Shown one piece after another: positions 53,660-62,839 of a DNA stretch of 64,000 bases. A program made the position numbers and the translations under genes. The notes beneath the pieces are model-generated. The model had not been told where the DNA came from. It was given only the letters and a program-made list of their open reading frames with translations, and did no database searches. Origin of the DNA: Halioxenophilus aromaticivorans. GTDB lineage: Bacteria > Pseudomonadota > Gammaproteobacteria > Pseudomonadales > Cellvibrionaceae. Position 1 is the first letter of the stretch; each line of letters opens with the position of its first letter. The stretch lies in NCBI RefSeq assembly GCF_042850945.1, contig NZ_AP031496.1, positions 2,976,001 through 3,040,000 of the forward strand. Direction: 5' to 3'.

Positions 53660-56332
53660 TTACGCCAAACTTTTTGAGATTACTTCAAAAACATCCTTTG
53701 AAAGACCCACCGTTTGCTTGATGCTATTTAGTTCGGCTTGCATTAACTCTTGCCGCTTGGAGTCATACTTACGCCATTTGGTCAGCGGCCCCAACATTCT
53801 AGCGGCAATTTGTGGGTTGGTAGCATTGAGCTTTTTAACCACCTCAGCCAATAGCCGATAACCACTACCGTCAGAGTTATGGAAGCACACGGGATTATTG
53901 TTGGCGAACGCCCCGATCAAGGCGCGGACTTTATTCGGGTTGTTGATATTGAACGCCTCATGTTGCATCAAGCTTCGGATTCGATCTACGGCTTCTTCAC
54001 CCGGCTGCATGGCTTGCACACTAAACCATTGATTGACGACTAAAGCCTCTGACTGCCATTGCTGATAAAACTCAGACAATGCCGAAACCGAGTAATCAAC
54101 AGCCTTTGAATCAGGCGATAACGCAAGCACACTTAATGCCGCTGATTGATCGGTCATATTGGTGGCCGTGCGGTACTGCGTCATTGCTCGCTCCAGCCAG
54201 ACGGCGTCGGCTGTTGCCACGAGATAGCCAAGGCAGCAATTTTTTAAGCTACGCACCGCGATCTGTACAGCGTTTGCTTCGTACTCCGGAAAGTACGGCA
54301 AGCTGTCAAAACGCTCTGCAAACTCTGTTTTGAGGCTAGCCGCAAGATGGTTACGAACTATCTCTCGGGCTGAGTGAATGGTATCTATGTTAGCGGTCGT
54401 GGCGATTTCTGCTAAATAACCTTCGCTGGGTAATGTCAGCATCAGCGCGACCATGGCAGGGTCTAGATTCTGATTAGTGATTAACGCACGGGCTGCATCT
54501 GATAAACGCGAATCTACAGAAGGTTCTTTGCCTTGTTGCAAACTGGCCTCAACCTCATGGATAACGGACACGCACAGCTGCTGGCAGGCATCCCATCGTG
54601 TGAAGCCGTCGTCATCCTGGGTCATCAGAGTGATCAAATCATCGGGGGAGTAGTCAAATTGCAGTCGCACTGGGGCCGAAAAACCGCGCATCAGCGACGG
54701 CACGGGTGGCGCATTAATATCTTTAAAAACCACACGATGCTGAGGCTGTGTTAATTCCAGAACGCAATGCGTGTCGTTTTTGCTAAGGCTGAAGTCCACG
54801 TCGGTTTCTGGCACCAATGACAGCGGACCGTTGCTGCCTAATAACCCCATCGCCACTGGAATCAAATACGGTTTTTTGTCTTCGCTGTCGCATTCGGGCG
54901 TTGTTGGGCAAGTTTGATTGAAGGTTAACGCGTATTCGCGAGAGCTACTGTTGTAGTCTGCGGTAACCGCCAATTTCGGCGTTCCTGCCTGGTGGTACCA
55001 GCTCATAAACTTACTTAAGTCCCGACCGCCGGCCTCCTCCATCGAGCTAACGAAATCCTCAATGGTAGCTGCTTTACCGTCGTTTCTCTCAAAGTATAAA
55101 TCACTGCCTTGGCGGAAAGCTTCAGCCCCTAAAAGGGTGTGAATCATACGAACAACTTCGGCGCCCTTTTCGTAAACGGTTAGGGTGTAGAAATTAGAAA
55201 TTTCGATAAACGATGCCGGTTGTACTGGGTGAGCCAAGGGGCCTGCATCTTCAGCGAACTGCATAGCCCGCAATAGCTTAGCGTCCTCCACTCGCTTAAC
55301 CGTTCGCGAACCCATGTCGGCTGAAAATTCGGCGTCACGGAATACGGTGAACCCCTCTTTTAAACTCAGTTGAAACCAATCCCGACAAGTAACTCGGTTA
55401 CCAGACCAATTGTGGAAATACTCGTGAGCGACCACCGCCTCCACCCGTTGAAAGCCGGCGTCGGTGGTGGTTTCGGCCTTAGCGAGCACACAGGAGGTGT
55501 TAAAAATATTTAACCCCTTATTTTCCATAGCGCCCATGTTAAAGTCGTCTACGGCGACAATCATAAAAATATCGAGGTCGTACTCACGGCCGTACACATC
55601 CTCGTCCCAACGCATGGATGACTTCAGCGATGCCATGGCATGATCACATTTGTCGAGATCTTTTTCTTCGACATAGATTTTTAAATCGATAGCGCGGCCG
55701 CTAGTGGTAGTGAAAGAGTCTTGGATGCATTCTAAATCGCCGCCCACTAGTGCAAATAAATAAGCAGGTTTCGGGAAGGGATCGTGCCAGGTAACAAAGT
55801 GCATGTTGTCATCTAAGCTACCGGATTTTATGGGATTACCGTTGGACAAAAGTACGGGAAATTCGGTTTTATCGGCAACTACAGTGGTGGTAAATTCACT
55901 GAGCACATCCGGCCGGTCGAGAAAATAGGTGATTTTACGAAAACCTTCGGCCTCACATTGCGTGCAGTACATCGACTGTGACTTGTACAAACCTTCTAAA
56001 GAGGTGTTATCCGCGGGTGCAATCAAGCCCACGACCGAAAGTACGAATTGCTCAGGCACATTGGCAATTCGTAAACACTCCGCCTCTAATTGATAGTCCC
56101 TATCGTCCAACTGACGGCCGTCGATACTCACCGACTGAAGATCGATGTCTTGCCCATGCAGAATCAATTCATTGGACTTGGTATCGGCGTCAGGATTTTT
56201 GCGAATCGTTAAGTCGGAAGACACACGGGTTTTCGTTGGATGCAGGATAAAGTGCAGATGGGTTTTGTCGATCAAATGGCTGGGTACTTGGTAATCTTTT
56301 AAGTAGATTGCACTGGGTTCTGCATCTCTCAT
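53660..56332 (-). CDS. pepN: Aminopeptidase N (M1 family)
   Basis: Zinc aminopeptidase that trims N-terminal residues from peptides in the cytoplasm. The protein has 890 residues (E. coli 870). The exopeptidase motif GAMENKG lies at about 265; the zinc site is HEYFHNW (His303, Glu304, His307) with the third ligand Glu326 in SLKEGFTVFRD. The N-terminal saddle domain starts IYLKDYQVPSHLIDKTHLHF and the C-terminal helical domain ends with KDVFEVISKSL. It is convergent with the zntB-like gene across a 100-base spacer without an obvious terminator. Confidence 0.97.
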   Translation of the reverse strand: MRDAEPSAIYLKDYQVPSHLIDKTHLHFILHPTKTRVSSDLTIRKNPDADTKSNELILHGQDIDLQSVSIDGRQLDDRDYQLEAECLRIANVPEQFVLSVVGLIAPADNTSLEGLYKSQSMYCTQCEAEGFRKITYFLDRPDVLSEFTTTVVADKTEFPVLLSNGNPIKSGSLDDNMHFVTWHDPFPKPAYLFALVGGDLECIQDSFTTTSGRAIDLKIYVEEKDLDKCDHAMASLKSSMRWDEDVYGREYDLDIFMIVAVDDFNMGAMENKGLNIFNTSCVLAKAETTTDAGFQRVEAVVAHEYFHNWSGNRVTCRDWFQLSLKEGFTVFRDAEFSADMGSRTVKRVEDAKLLRAMQFAEDAGPLAHPVQPASFIEISNFYTLTVYEKGAEVVRMIHTLLGAEAFRQGSDLYFERNDGKAATIEDFVSSMEEAGGRDLSKFMSWYHQAGTPKLAVTADYNSSSREYALTFNQTCPTTPECDSEDKKPYLIPVAMGLLGSNGPLSLVPETDVDFSLSKNDTHCVLELTQPQHRVVFKDINAPPVPSLMRGFSAPVRLQFDYSPDDLITLMTQDDDGFTRWDACQQLCVSVIHEVEASLQQGKEPSVDSRLSDAARALITNQNLDPAMVALMLTLPSEGYLAEIATTANIDTIHSAREIVRNHLAASLKTEFAERFDSLPYFPEYEANAVQIAVRSLKNCCLGYLVATADAVWLERAMTQYRTATNMTDQSAALSVLALSPDSKAVDYSVSALSEFYQQWQSEALVVNQWFSVQAMQPGEEAVDRIRSLMQHEAFNINNPNKVRALIGAFANNNPVCFHNSDGSGYRLLAEVVKKLNATNPQIAARMLGPLTKWRKYDSKRQELMQAELNSIKQTVGLSKDVFEVISKSLA

Positions 56333-56433
56333 CGCGCTATAGCTCCATAGCTAAATTTGTGCTGTAAAAGTCTTCACTGGTCGTTTACTGAAAATGTGCT
56401 AGGTGTGCTTGGCAGCTACCTCGATCAGATTGC

Positions 56434-57279
56434 CTACCCACTAAAAGTAAAAGTCAGCTCGTAACCGGTGTATTTACGTAAATTAATGACGCCTGTGTCA
56501 AATATGAGATATTGACCTTTAATACCTTGTAAAACGCCCTCTGCGGAAGGCACTTTATCCAAGTTAAAGCTGGTGATCTTGGTTGGGTAAGTGCTCACCG
56601 GAAAGGTCAGGTCGATTACTTTTTCCGAATCAAGCGCGATAATATTGCTAGCGCCGAAGCGCTCTGTTATCTCCTCCAAAGCTGACTGGGTCATCTCCCG
56701 TAGCTCATCCCTGAGCGTTTCTAGATTGATGGGAGCAGCACTGCTTTTGAGCATATTGCGCCAATTGGTTTTGTCTGCAATATGCTGGCGTAGAGCGTCT
56801 TCAACAAAGCCAGCTTGCTGGCGGGTTGCTGTTCTGTATATGGGTAAAGCCTGCTCTGCGCCCTGATCAATCCACCGAGTAGGAATCTGGCTGCCCCGTG
56901 TGAGGCCAACTTTAGCAGCTGTGGTATTAGACAGATATACGTAATGATCCGTCATGCAATATTTATCGGCCCACTCTGGTTCTCGGCAGGTGCCTGCATC
57001 GTAATGACAGCGCTCCGGGCTCATTATGCACTGGTCACACTGAGCGAGCTTTTTCATGCAGGGAAAACAGTAGCCTTGAGAGAAGCTTTTCTTTGTTTTG
57101 CGGCCGCAGTGAATACACTGAATCGCACCTGCAAATTCAATTGTAATCTGGGAATTTAGTTTGTCGTTTAATGAGATTTCGGCGTCATCGCCTAATTGTA
57201 ACGAATATTGGACGGAGCCATCTGCTGATAGCTCGGCAGGCATTTTCTTACAAATGCCAGTTGCGGTTTTTAGGGACAC
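56434..57279 (-). CDS. DUF2797 zinc-site protein
   Basis: 281-residue conserved hypothetical protein of the DUF2797 family. Eight or more cysteines form zinc-ribbon-like pairs in the N-terminal part: CIHCGRKTKKSF, GYCFPCMKKLAQCDQC, then ERCHYDAGTC and CMTDHYVYLS. A GIY-YIG-like stretch, DHYVYLSNTTAAKVGLTRG, follows, and the later half carries TRWIDQGAEQALPIYRTATRQQAGFVEDALRQH-type segments. Family proteins resemble nuclease-like folds, but no activity is established. It is followed on the same strand by pepN 101 bases downstream. Confidence 0.85.
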   Translation of the reverse strand: MSLKTATGICKKMPAELSADGSVQYSLQLGDDAEISLNDKLNSQITIEFAGAIQCIHCGRKTKKSFSQGYCFPCMKKLAQCDQCIMSPERCHYDAGTCREPEWADKYCMTDHYVYLSNTTAAKVGLTRGSQIPTRWIDQGAEQALPIYRTATRQQAGFVEDALRQHIADKTNWRNMLKSSAAPINLETLRDELREMTQSALEEITERFGASNIIALDSEKVIDLTFPVSTYPTKITSFNLDKVPSAEGVLQGIKGQYLIFDTGVINLRKYTGYELTFTFSG

Positions 57280-57291
57280 GATGAGACCTTA

Positions 57292-57567
57292 CTACTGCCA
57301 CTTAAGCGGTGTTTCGGAGGGAGCATGGCTGTGCTCGTCGGCACAGGGTTGTTTAGGCGGAACATAGCCTGTTCTTTGTTCCGGCGGTAAATGTTTGGCC
57401 TCGTAGGCAATAACGGCCTGCATACACGTGGCCTTTTGTTCCTTGGTAAGGGCAACGCCATTGGGCCACTTGCCAATTTCTATTGCCCTACGGAAATTCT
57501 GTACGATTTCTGGCGTGAGGCTCTCGAGTAGGTTTTGGTTGTCAGTATCCATAGTGGGCTGTGTCAT
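57292..57567 (-). CDS. DUF1315 (YeaC-like) protein
   Basis: 91-residue small acidic protein. The core LTPEIVQNFRRAIEIGKWPNGVALTKEQKATCMQAVIAYE (in pieces) is the DUF1315/YeaC signature, and EQRTGYVPP follows. Function is unknown; the fold is probably a small helical bundle. It lies 12 bases upstream of the DUF2797 gene and 9 bases downstream of the rhomboid gene, so the three are likely cotranscribed. A second in-frame ATG (MDTDNQN) is available but the first is kept. Confidence 0.85.
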   Translation of the reverse strand: MTQPTMDTDNQNLLESLTPEIVQNFRRAIEIGKWPNGVALTKEQKATCMQAVIAYEAKHLPPEQRTGYVPPKQPCADEHSHAPSETPLKWQ

Positions 57568-57576
57568 TTGGCTGTA

Positions 57577-58467
57577 TTAACGGTTTTTTGTGTTCGCCAG
57601 TACCTTTTGGGTCACAAATAACCCGGCCACGATGCCACTCAATAAACCACCCAAATGGGCCCCGTTGGCAACACTAACATTAGCCAGGAGATCAACCACG
57701 CCGGCGAATCCTAATGCCAGCGATATTACCATAAAAACGATAACACTCTTAGGGATTTGCAGTATGGAATCCGGCAAGCGCCACTGCCACACAGCAATGA
57801 AACCCAATAGGCCGTAAACCACTCCGGATAAGCCGCCAAACACATTGGGGCCATACCATAGGGCTTGAGTGATATTTGGTACCGTCGCAATCCATACGAA
57901 CAGAATGATAAATGCGGATGTACCTAAAACACGTTCAATTTTGCGCCCAAAGACCCACACCCATAGGGCATTAAAAACGATGTGCAGCACCCCGAAATGC
58001 AAGAATGTAGGTGTAATAAGCCGCCAAAACTGCCCGCTTACCAGCGCTGCTTGCGCGCTTTCAAACCGAAAACCCTCAGCCGTCACCTGAATTGGGAAAA
58101 AATTAACCGCACTTAATAAGTGAAAGTTTTGGTTCAGTCCATAGGAGGTGAAAAAGTACCCTATTATTCCCAGCAGAACGACAATACAGGTAGCAGGTGC
58201 CGCAATGAACGCCAACCACAAAGCATCCAGGCTCAAGCCAACGCTTTGGCGAGCGAAATCCGCATTTTGACTGGACAGCCCGTTTTGCCGCCATTGATCC
58301 AATAGCGATACAACCGCTGGTCGATCATTAGGATGAAGTAACCACAGTAATTGATGGCCCTGTTCTTCCGTGAATCGGTGCATAATGTTCTGCTCTGTTA
58401 GTACCTGGTCCACTATGGTCAGGTCCAAATCCAGAGGAAATTGCGCACACGCAAACCAAGCACTCAT
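57577..58467 (-). CDS. GlpG-like rhomboid intramembrane serine protease
   Basis: 296 residues: a cytoplasmic N-terminal domain of about 80 residues (including HRFTEEQGHQLLWLLHPNDRP) followed by six membrane helices. The catalytic dyad is visible as GGLSGVVYG (Ser214) and NGAHLGG (His271); the oxyanion-side motif HxxxN is LHIVFNALWVW (His162, Asn166). It would cleave membrane proteins within or next to their helices. Length and domain order match E. coli GlpG (276), but here it is not beside glpE/glpR. It is the first of a three-gene minus-strand group. Confidence 0.92.
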   Translation of the reverse strand: MSAWFACAQFPLDLDLTIVDQVLTEQNIMHRFTEEQGHQLLWLLHPNDRPAVVSLLDQWRQNGLSSQNADFARQSVGLSLDALWLAFIAAPATCIVVLLGIIGYFFTSYGLNQNFHLLSAVNFFPIQVTAEGFRFESAQAALVSGQFWRLITPTFLHFGVLHIVFNALWVWVFGRKIERVLGTSAFIILFVWIATVPNITQALWYGPNVFGGLSGVVYGLLGFIAVWQWRLPDSILQIPKSVIVFMVISLALGFAGVVDLLANVSVANGAHLGGLLSGIVAGLFVTQKVLANTKNR

Positions 58468-58494
58468 TACATCTTTTCTCGCGGATTCTCTTGT

Positions 58495-59493
58495 TTACTC
58501 AGCTTCTGGTTCGCGCCATTCAGGTGGATCTACATAAACCCACATAAATTTACTGGCATCTAACACGGGCTCACGGTCATAGCGATACGCGGCCAGTCGC
58601 CCATACTTCACCGCACTGTAGTCCAAACAAGCAATGTTAGAGGTTACCGGTTTCGGTTTGCCCTGTAGCCAGTAATGGCCGATAAACACAGGCCGTTCGC
58701 CTTTTGGGTAACAAATTAAATTGGACTTTTCGAGGTCTGACAACGGCCGGTCCACCAAGTCCTTCGGCAATGGGTCGGGTTGAAATGCCACATCACCGTA
58801 GGTTTTTGGAGACTGAGCCCAGAATTTAGTTCGGAAAAATCGACGCTGAAAGCCATCTTTACTGGTGATGACCCGCTCTTCCGGCAATGGAATGTCAGTA
58901 CCCCGAGTTAAGCGATCCATCAACCGCCCTTCAAAGCTCTGACGGTCCACCGACTTGACGATAAACTCGGAGTTCACCCGATTACAATGGTAGGTATCGC
59001 GGTACTGATCGATTAATGCTTGATCCCAACAGGCGTGTACAACTCGGAAACTGTCTGTCTCGTAGAACAGAGGTAAGGTGGTAAACCACTCGATGTATTC
59101 GCGCCATTCCACGGGGTAAGCCGCAAATTGCTCTAAAGTCTCGCCGATCAGCCGGTTGTGGTGAGCGTTGTGCTCTCTTAGGTAACGCCTGCCTAACCCC
59201 TCTGGTGCTGGCGTACAGTAGGAGACAGCGTTGTATTCATGGTTGCCCATAATGCACACTGCGGCCTTGCGCTCCACCATGGAGTGGACAATTTCCAAGG
59301 CCTCTCGGATATGAGGGCCTCTGTCTACAATATCACCCAAATACACCACCACACGCGAGCTGTGGCGGTAACATCCGTTGATAAACCGGTAACCTAACTT
59401 TTGCAACAATTTGACCAGGGTTTTGGCGCAACCATGGATATCGCCGATGATATCGAACCCGGAATACTCGTTTAACTCTTGTTGCGTTAGCAT
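58495..59493 (-). CDS. Calcineurin-like metallophosphoesterase
   Basis: 332-residue PPP-type phosphoesterase. Metal-binding motifs are in order: GDIHG (17-21), GDIVDRG (about 53-59) and GNHE (about 83-86); a later VFIGHYW provides another histidine. The pattern resembles bis(5'-nucleosyl)-tetraphosphatase PrpE/ApaH and protein phosphatases, but the 330-residue size with a long C-terminal part (SNIACLDYSAVKYGRLAAYRYD) fits a distinct uncharacterised group. Substrate unknown. It lies 27 bases upstream of the rhomboid gene. Confidence 0.85.
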   Translation of the reverse strand: MLTQQELNEYSGFDIIGDIHGCAKTLVKLLQKLGYRFINGCYRHSSRVVVYLGDIVDRGPHIREALEIVHSMVERKAAVCIMGNHEYNAVSYCTPAPEGLGRRYLREHNAHHNRLIGETLEQFAAYPVEWREYIEWFTTLPLFYETDSFRVVHACWDQALIDQYRDTYHCNRVNSEFIVKSVDRQSFEGRLMDRLTRGTDIPLPEERVITSKDGFQRRFFRTKFWAQSPKTYGDVAFQPDPLPKDLVDRPLSDLEKSNLICYPKGERPVFIGHYWLQGKPKPVTSNIACLDYSAVKYGRLAAYRYDREPVLDASKFMWVYVDPPEWREPEAE

Positions 59494-59760
59494 GTGGGGT
59501 ACAAACTTCTCCTGCGAAGCAATAATCGGTTAATACTTTAGTGACTTACGTATTACTGGCTAGGGTTTTATTTACCAAGGTCTTAATCTACCGAGGTATT
59601 AATCATTACGGAAATTCTACCGCACGGGAAAATTCAGTTAATAGCGTTTCGTTCTAGATCTTGTGCGGGTCTAGTCTTTCACTTGATGGACGCCACGCTA
59701 GGTGGGCGCCTCGGCTGCCTACCGACAGCCCAAGTTACAGCATAGAAGAAACGGCGTTGG

Positions 59761-60651
59761 TCAATCCATCAAATGGCTGCCCCACCCCAGTTTTCTTCGG
59801 CAGGTCTCGTAAAAGTCATGCTCTTGTGGGTGAATCAAGGTCAGTTTTTTAGCCTTTTTGGTGACTACAATCTCATCCCCAGGCTGTGTTACCACGTGGG
59901 TTTGACCATCACAAGTAACATGGGGAAAGGCCGTATTTTGCATGCCTACCAACAGCCGTATATTGCTGTTGCCTGCAATGATGATCGGTCTGGAGCTCAA
60001 GGTATGCGGATTGATTGGCACCAAGCCAATGGCATCTAAACTTGGGTGCATAAGCGGCCCGCCGCCGCTTAAAGCATAAGCAGTAGAACCGGTGGGCGTA
60101 GTGATAATCAGGCCATCGGATCGCTGACTGTAAACAAATTGATTGTCCACATACACCTCGAACTCAATCATCCGAATGAACTTACCGGGGTGTATCACCA
60201 CGTCGTTCAAAGCGCTACCGCCACCAATCTGCTCGCCATCGCGCATAACCGCCATTTCCAGCAGGAAACGCTCTTCGCTGAGATAATTGCCGGTCAACAC
60301 CTCAGTGACCCGAGACTCGATTTCATCCGGGGAAATATCGGTGAGGAATCCCAGCCGGCCTCTATTTACGCCAAGTATTGGTACCCCTTCATCCACCACA
60401 GCACGGGCTGCGCCCAGTAAGCTGCCATCCCCACCAACCACAATAACAAGGTCACAAGCACTACCTAATTGGTCTCTGGAGGCCTCTGGAATGCCAAACT
60501 CAGGCAGAGAAGCCGCGGTGTCGGATTCCAACACGACACCACAATCCAGGTCGGATAAGAATTGAATCAGCTTCTTAGTAGTATCGACGGCAGTCTCACT
60601 GCCCAGCCGGCTGACTAATCCTACGGTATGAAATTTGACCATATTTAACAT
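59761..60651 (-). CDS. nadK: NAD kinase
   Basis: Phosphorylates NAD to NADP with ATP. The protein has 296 residues (E. coli 292). The catalytic GGDGS loop lies at 73-77, followed by GVNRGRLGFLTDI, NDVVIHPG and TPTGSTAYALSGGGP, all diagnostic of the family. Family members begin close to the glycine-rich strand, so either the ATG at 60651 or the one three codons later (60642) could be used; neither has a clear ribosome binding site. The 267 bases downstream of it hold no gene. It is divergent from the DUF1853 gene. Confidence 0.96.
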   Translation of the reverse strand: MLNMVKFHTVGLVSRLGSETAVDTTKKLIQFLSDLDCGVVLESDTAASLPEFGIPEASRDQLGSACDLVIVVGGDGSLLGAARAVVDEGVPILGVNRGRLGFLTDISPDEIESRVTEVLTGNYLSEERFLLEMAVMRDGEQIGGGSALNDVVIHPGKFIRMIEFEVYVDNQFVYSQRSDGLIITTPTGSTAYALSGGGPLMHPSLDAIGLVPINPHTLSSRPIIIAGNSNIRLLVGMQNTAFPHVTCDGQTHVVTQPGDEIVVTKKAKKLTLIHPQEHDFYETCRRKLGWGSHLMD

Positions 60652-60777
60652 TCAAATCGATTGTTATGAGCGACGTTTAGCTACGAATAGCCGCGCCATT
60701 GCTAGCAACAGCCATGGTAGCATATCGCACTAAATACACCGACTTTTCTAACAGCCGCTATTTGGCAGGGCTACTAA

Positions 60778-61743
60778 GTGATGAATGACCAGCTAATAAC
60801 GTACCGAATTCGATGGTTTTTGGCCTCAGAGCCTCTTATCACTCAAGCACCAAATAGCAGCGATGCAACCCAGTACGCGCCGGAGCCCTCTGGCCTATCC
60901 GAGGCGCAATTAACGGCGATGTGTGCATGGGTTGAACAGCAATCGGCCAGTAATCGTATCGGCATTATGTTTGAGCATTGTTTTGAGGCTTATCTCAACA
61001 CCCAACAGTGCACGCTTAAGCCAGGGTTCGAGGACAAACGCTTTCAGCCAATTCACAGCCGAGTACAGGTTAATTTGGGCCGGCAAAAGCGCACCTGTGG
61101 TGAGTTTGACTTTTTGTTTTATGACCAGCAATACCAACGTTGGCGCCACAGCGAGATAGCGGTGAAATATTATTTAGGGCTGGGTGAAGACCTACAGGAA
61201 ATGTCCGCCTGGGTTGGGCCAAACAAACTGGATCGGCTGGATTTAAAATACCGTAAACTGTTTGACCAACAGCTGTCATTATCTGCCCACGCCAACGCAA
61301 TCAACACCCTCAGTCGTTACGATATCGATCCGACGACAGTGACGCGTCATTTCTATGTAAAAGGAATGCTGTTTTTGCCCTGGCGACAAACCTCAGCCCG
61401 CTTGCCGTTGTGTGTCAATCCAAACTGTGAACGAGGCTATTGGTTTGAATTTGATGAGCTGGAGAATGTGCAACGGCAAACGGGCGTTGCGCAATGGTTG
61501 TTGCTAGAGCGCAGCGAATGGATGTGCTTAAACGATGATCTAAATGGGCGGCAGAAGAACGACTATAGAGCAAAAGCAGTCACCACTGAGAAGCTTACGC
61601 CTCTGGTTGAGCAATTGCTGACCAAATACCAACGCCCTGTACAGTTAATCGCTCAACATATTGACAAGAACAAGCCTCTAACGCGCTATATCGTAACTCC
61701 TCTGGGGTGGTCGGAGACTACTGCCCCGCCCTTAACCCAATAG
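60778..61743 (+). CDS. DUF1853 family protein
   Basis: 321-residue conserved hypothetical of the DUF1853 family. Landmarks are GIMFEHCFEAYL, GEFDFLFYDQQYQRWRHSEIAVKYYLG and WVGPNKLDRLDLKYRKLFDQQL; the middle Glu-Phe-Asp and Glu-Ile-Ala-Val-Lys spacing recalls a PD-(D/E)XK nuclease core, which is an inference. No signal peptide or membrane helix is seen. Its 3' end overlaps the convergent cyclic-nucleotide-binding gene by 58 bases. Confidence 0.85.
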   Translation: MMNDQLITYRIRWFLASEPLITQAPNSSDATQYAPEPSGLSEAQLTAMCAWVEQQSASNRIGIMFEHCFEAYLNTQQCTLKPGFEDKRFQPIHSRVQVNLGRQKRTCGEFDFLFYDQQYQRWRHSEIAVKYYLGLGEDLQEMSAWVGPNKLDRLDLKYRKLFDQQLSLSAHANAINTLSRYDIDPTTVTRHFYVKGMLFLPWRQTSARLPLCVNPNCERGYWFEFDELENVQRQTGVAQWLLLERSEWMCLNDDLNGRQKNDYRAKAVTTEKLTPLVEQLLTKYQRPVQLIAQHIDKNKPLTRYIVTPLGWSETTAPPLTQ

Positions 61744-62828
61744 CGTTTTTGGGTAATTAGAGGTTTCAAGCTAGGGTTTAGCACCATAGAAGCATAGAGA
61801 TCCGCCAGGCCGGTGGCAAACGAGCACACGTTATAACCCAGCTTTTGCATAGCCACCGCGCCGGCATTACTTCTAAAACCGGAGTCACTGTAAAGAATAT
61901 ATTCAACGTCTCTGCGTAACCGTGGTAAATGCAAGGGCAAAATATCCAAAGAGATATTAATCGCTGATTCTAAATGACCAAATTCGTATTCGGCCTCGGT
62001 GCGAACATCAATAAGGATGCATCTGTCGTCGTGGCCGATGTTTTCTAATAGGTAATCCAACTCAACCACTGCGGCCAAATCTTTTTTCATCAGCGGCAAA
62101 AAGTCATCCTTTTCTAGACGCATCAAAACGCCGTCCTGCAGCATTGTTACAGTGGCATTGCGCTGGGTTTGGTTCACCAGTGCGTCTTCACCAAAACAGC
62201 GACCCGGGCCAATTTTTGCCACCAGTTTTTCTTCGCCTGTTTCGACATCGCTGATCGTCACCGCCGCTAAGCCGTACTTTATAAAATAACAAGCCTCGCC
62301 GACCTCCCCCTGCTGAACAACGACGTCACCGCGATTGACAACTTGCCGTCGCAACTTGGAGAAAATAGTACTTACATTGGTGGGTGGCACTTTAAAAAAC
62401 AGATTGGAGTCGAGGATAAAATTGATCCACTGGGCGTCCTCATCGCGGGTGGGGTCGCCAGCTATTTGCACGCGCTGAAATTCTGCCATCTGGCTCCAGC
62501 ACAACACATTTCTCAGCTCCTTGGCCGGAAATATCAATAACTCTGCGTCACTCAACGCCTCAACTTCCACCGGTTGATAACATTGGTAGGCCAATGGGTA
62601 GAGATTCTCTCTGGCCACTATGGTTTCCTCTGGCCGGCAAGCAGTGCGCACGACAACCTCACCTGAGTATAAAAAGAGGAAACAGTCCCTACCAATAAAC
62701 TGACTTTGGAACACCGCTCCTTTGAACAGAAACCGGGACGTCGCTTGATTCAACAAATGCGTTAAATGTTGCTCGGGGATTCGCTGTAAAGGGACGAAGG
62801 ACCGAAGGCTGGTAATTCTTTCGTTCAT
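61686..62828 (-). CDS. Dual cNMP-binding domain protein with degenerate rhodanese domain
   Basis: 380 residues. Two cyclic-nucleotide-binding folds are seen, about 10-125 (weak) and 150-260 (clear, with GDVVVQQGEVGEACYFIKYG and GPGRCFGEDALVNQTQRNATV), followed by a rhodanese-like domain (about 275-365, LIDVRTEAEYEFGHLESAINI). The rhodanese active loop reads YSDSGFRS, with Ser314 where the sulfur-accepting cysteine should be, so it cannot work as a sulfurtransferase in the usual way. It is probably a cytoplasmic sensor or scaffold. The last 58 bases overlap the DUF1853 gene on the opposite strand. Confidence 0.85.
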   Translation of the reverse strand: MNERITSLRSFVPLQRIPEQHLTHLLNQATSRFLFKGAVFQSQFIGRDCFLFLYSGEVVVRTACRPEETIVARENLYPLAYQCYQPVEVEALSDAELLIFPAKELRNVLCWSQMAEFQRVQIAGDPTRDEDAQWINFILDSNLFFKVPPTNVSTIFSKLRRQVVNRGDVVVQQGEVGEACYFIKYGLAAVTISDVETGEEKLVAKIGPGRCFGEDALVNQTQRNATVTMLQDGVLMRLEKDDFLPLMKKDLAAVVELDYLLENIGHDDRCILIDVRTEAEYEFGHLESAINISLDILPLHLPRLRRDVEYILYSDSGFRSNAGAVAMQKLGYNVCSFATGLADLYASMVLNPSLKPLITQKRYWVKGGAVVSDHPRGVTI

Positions 62829-62839
62829 AAATGTTGTAA

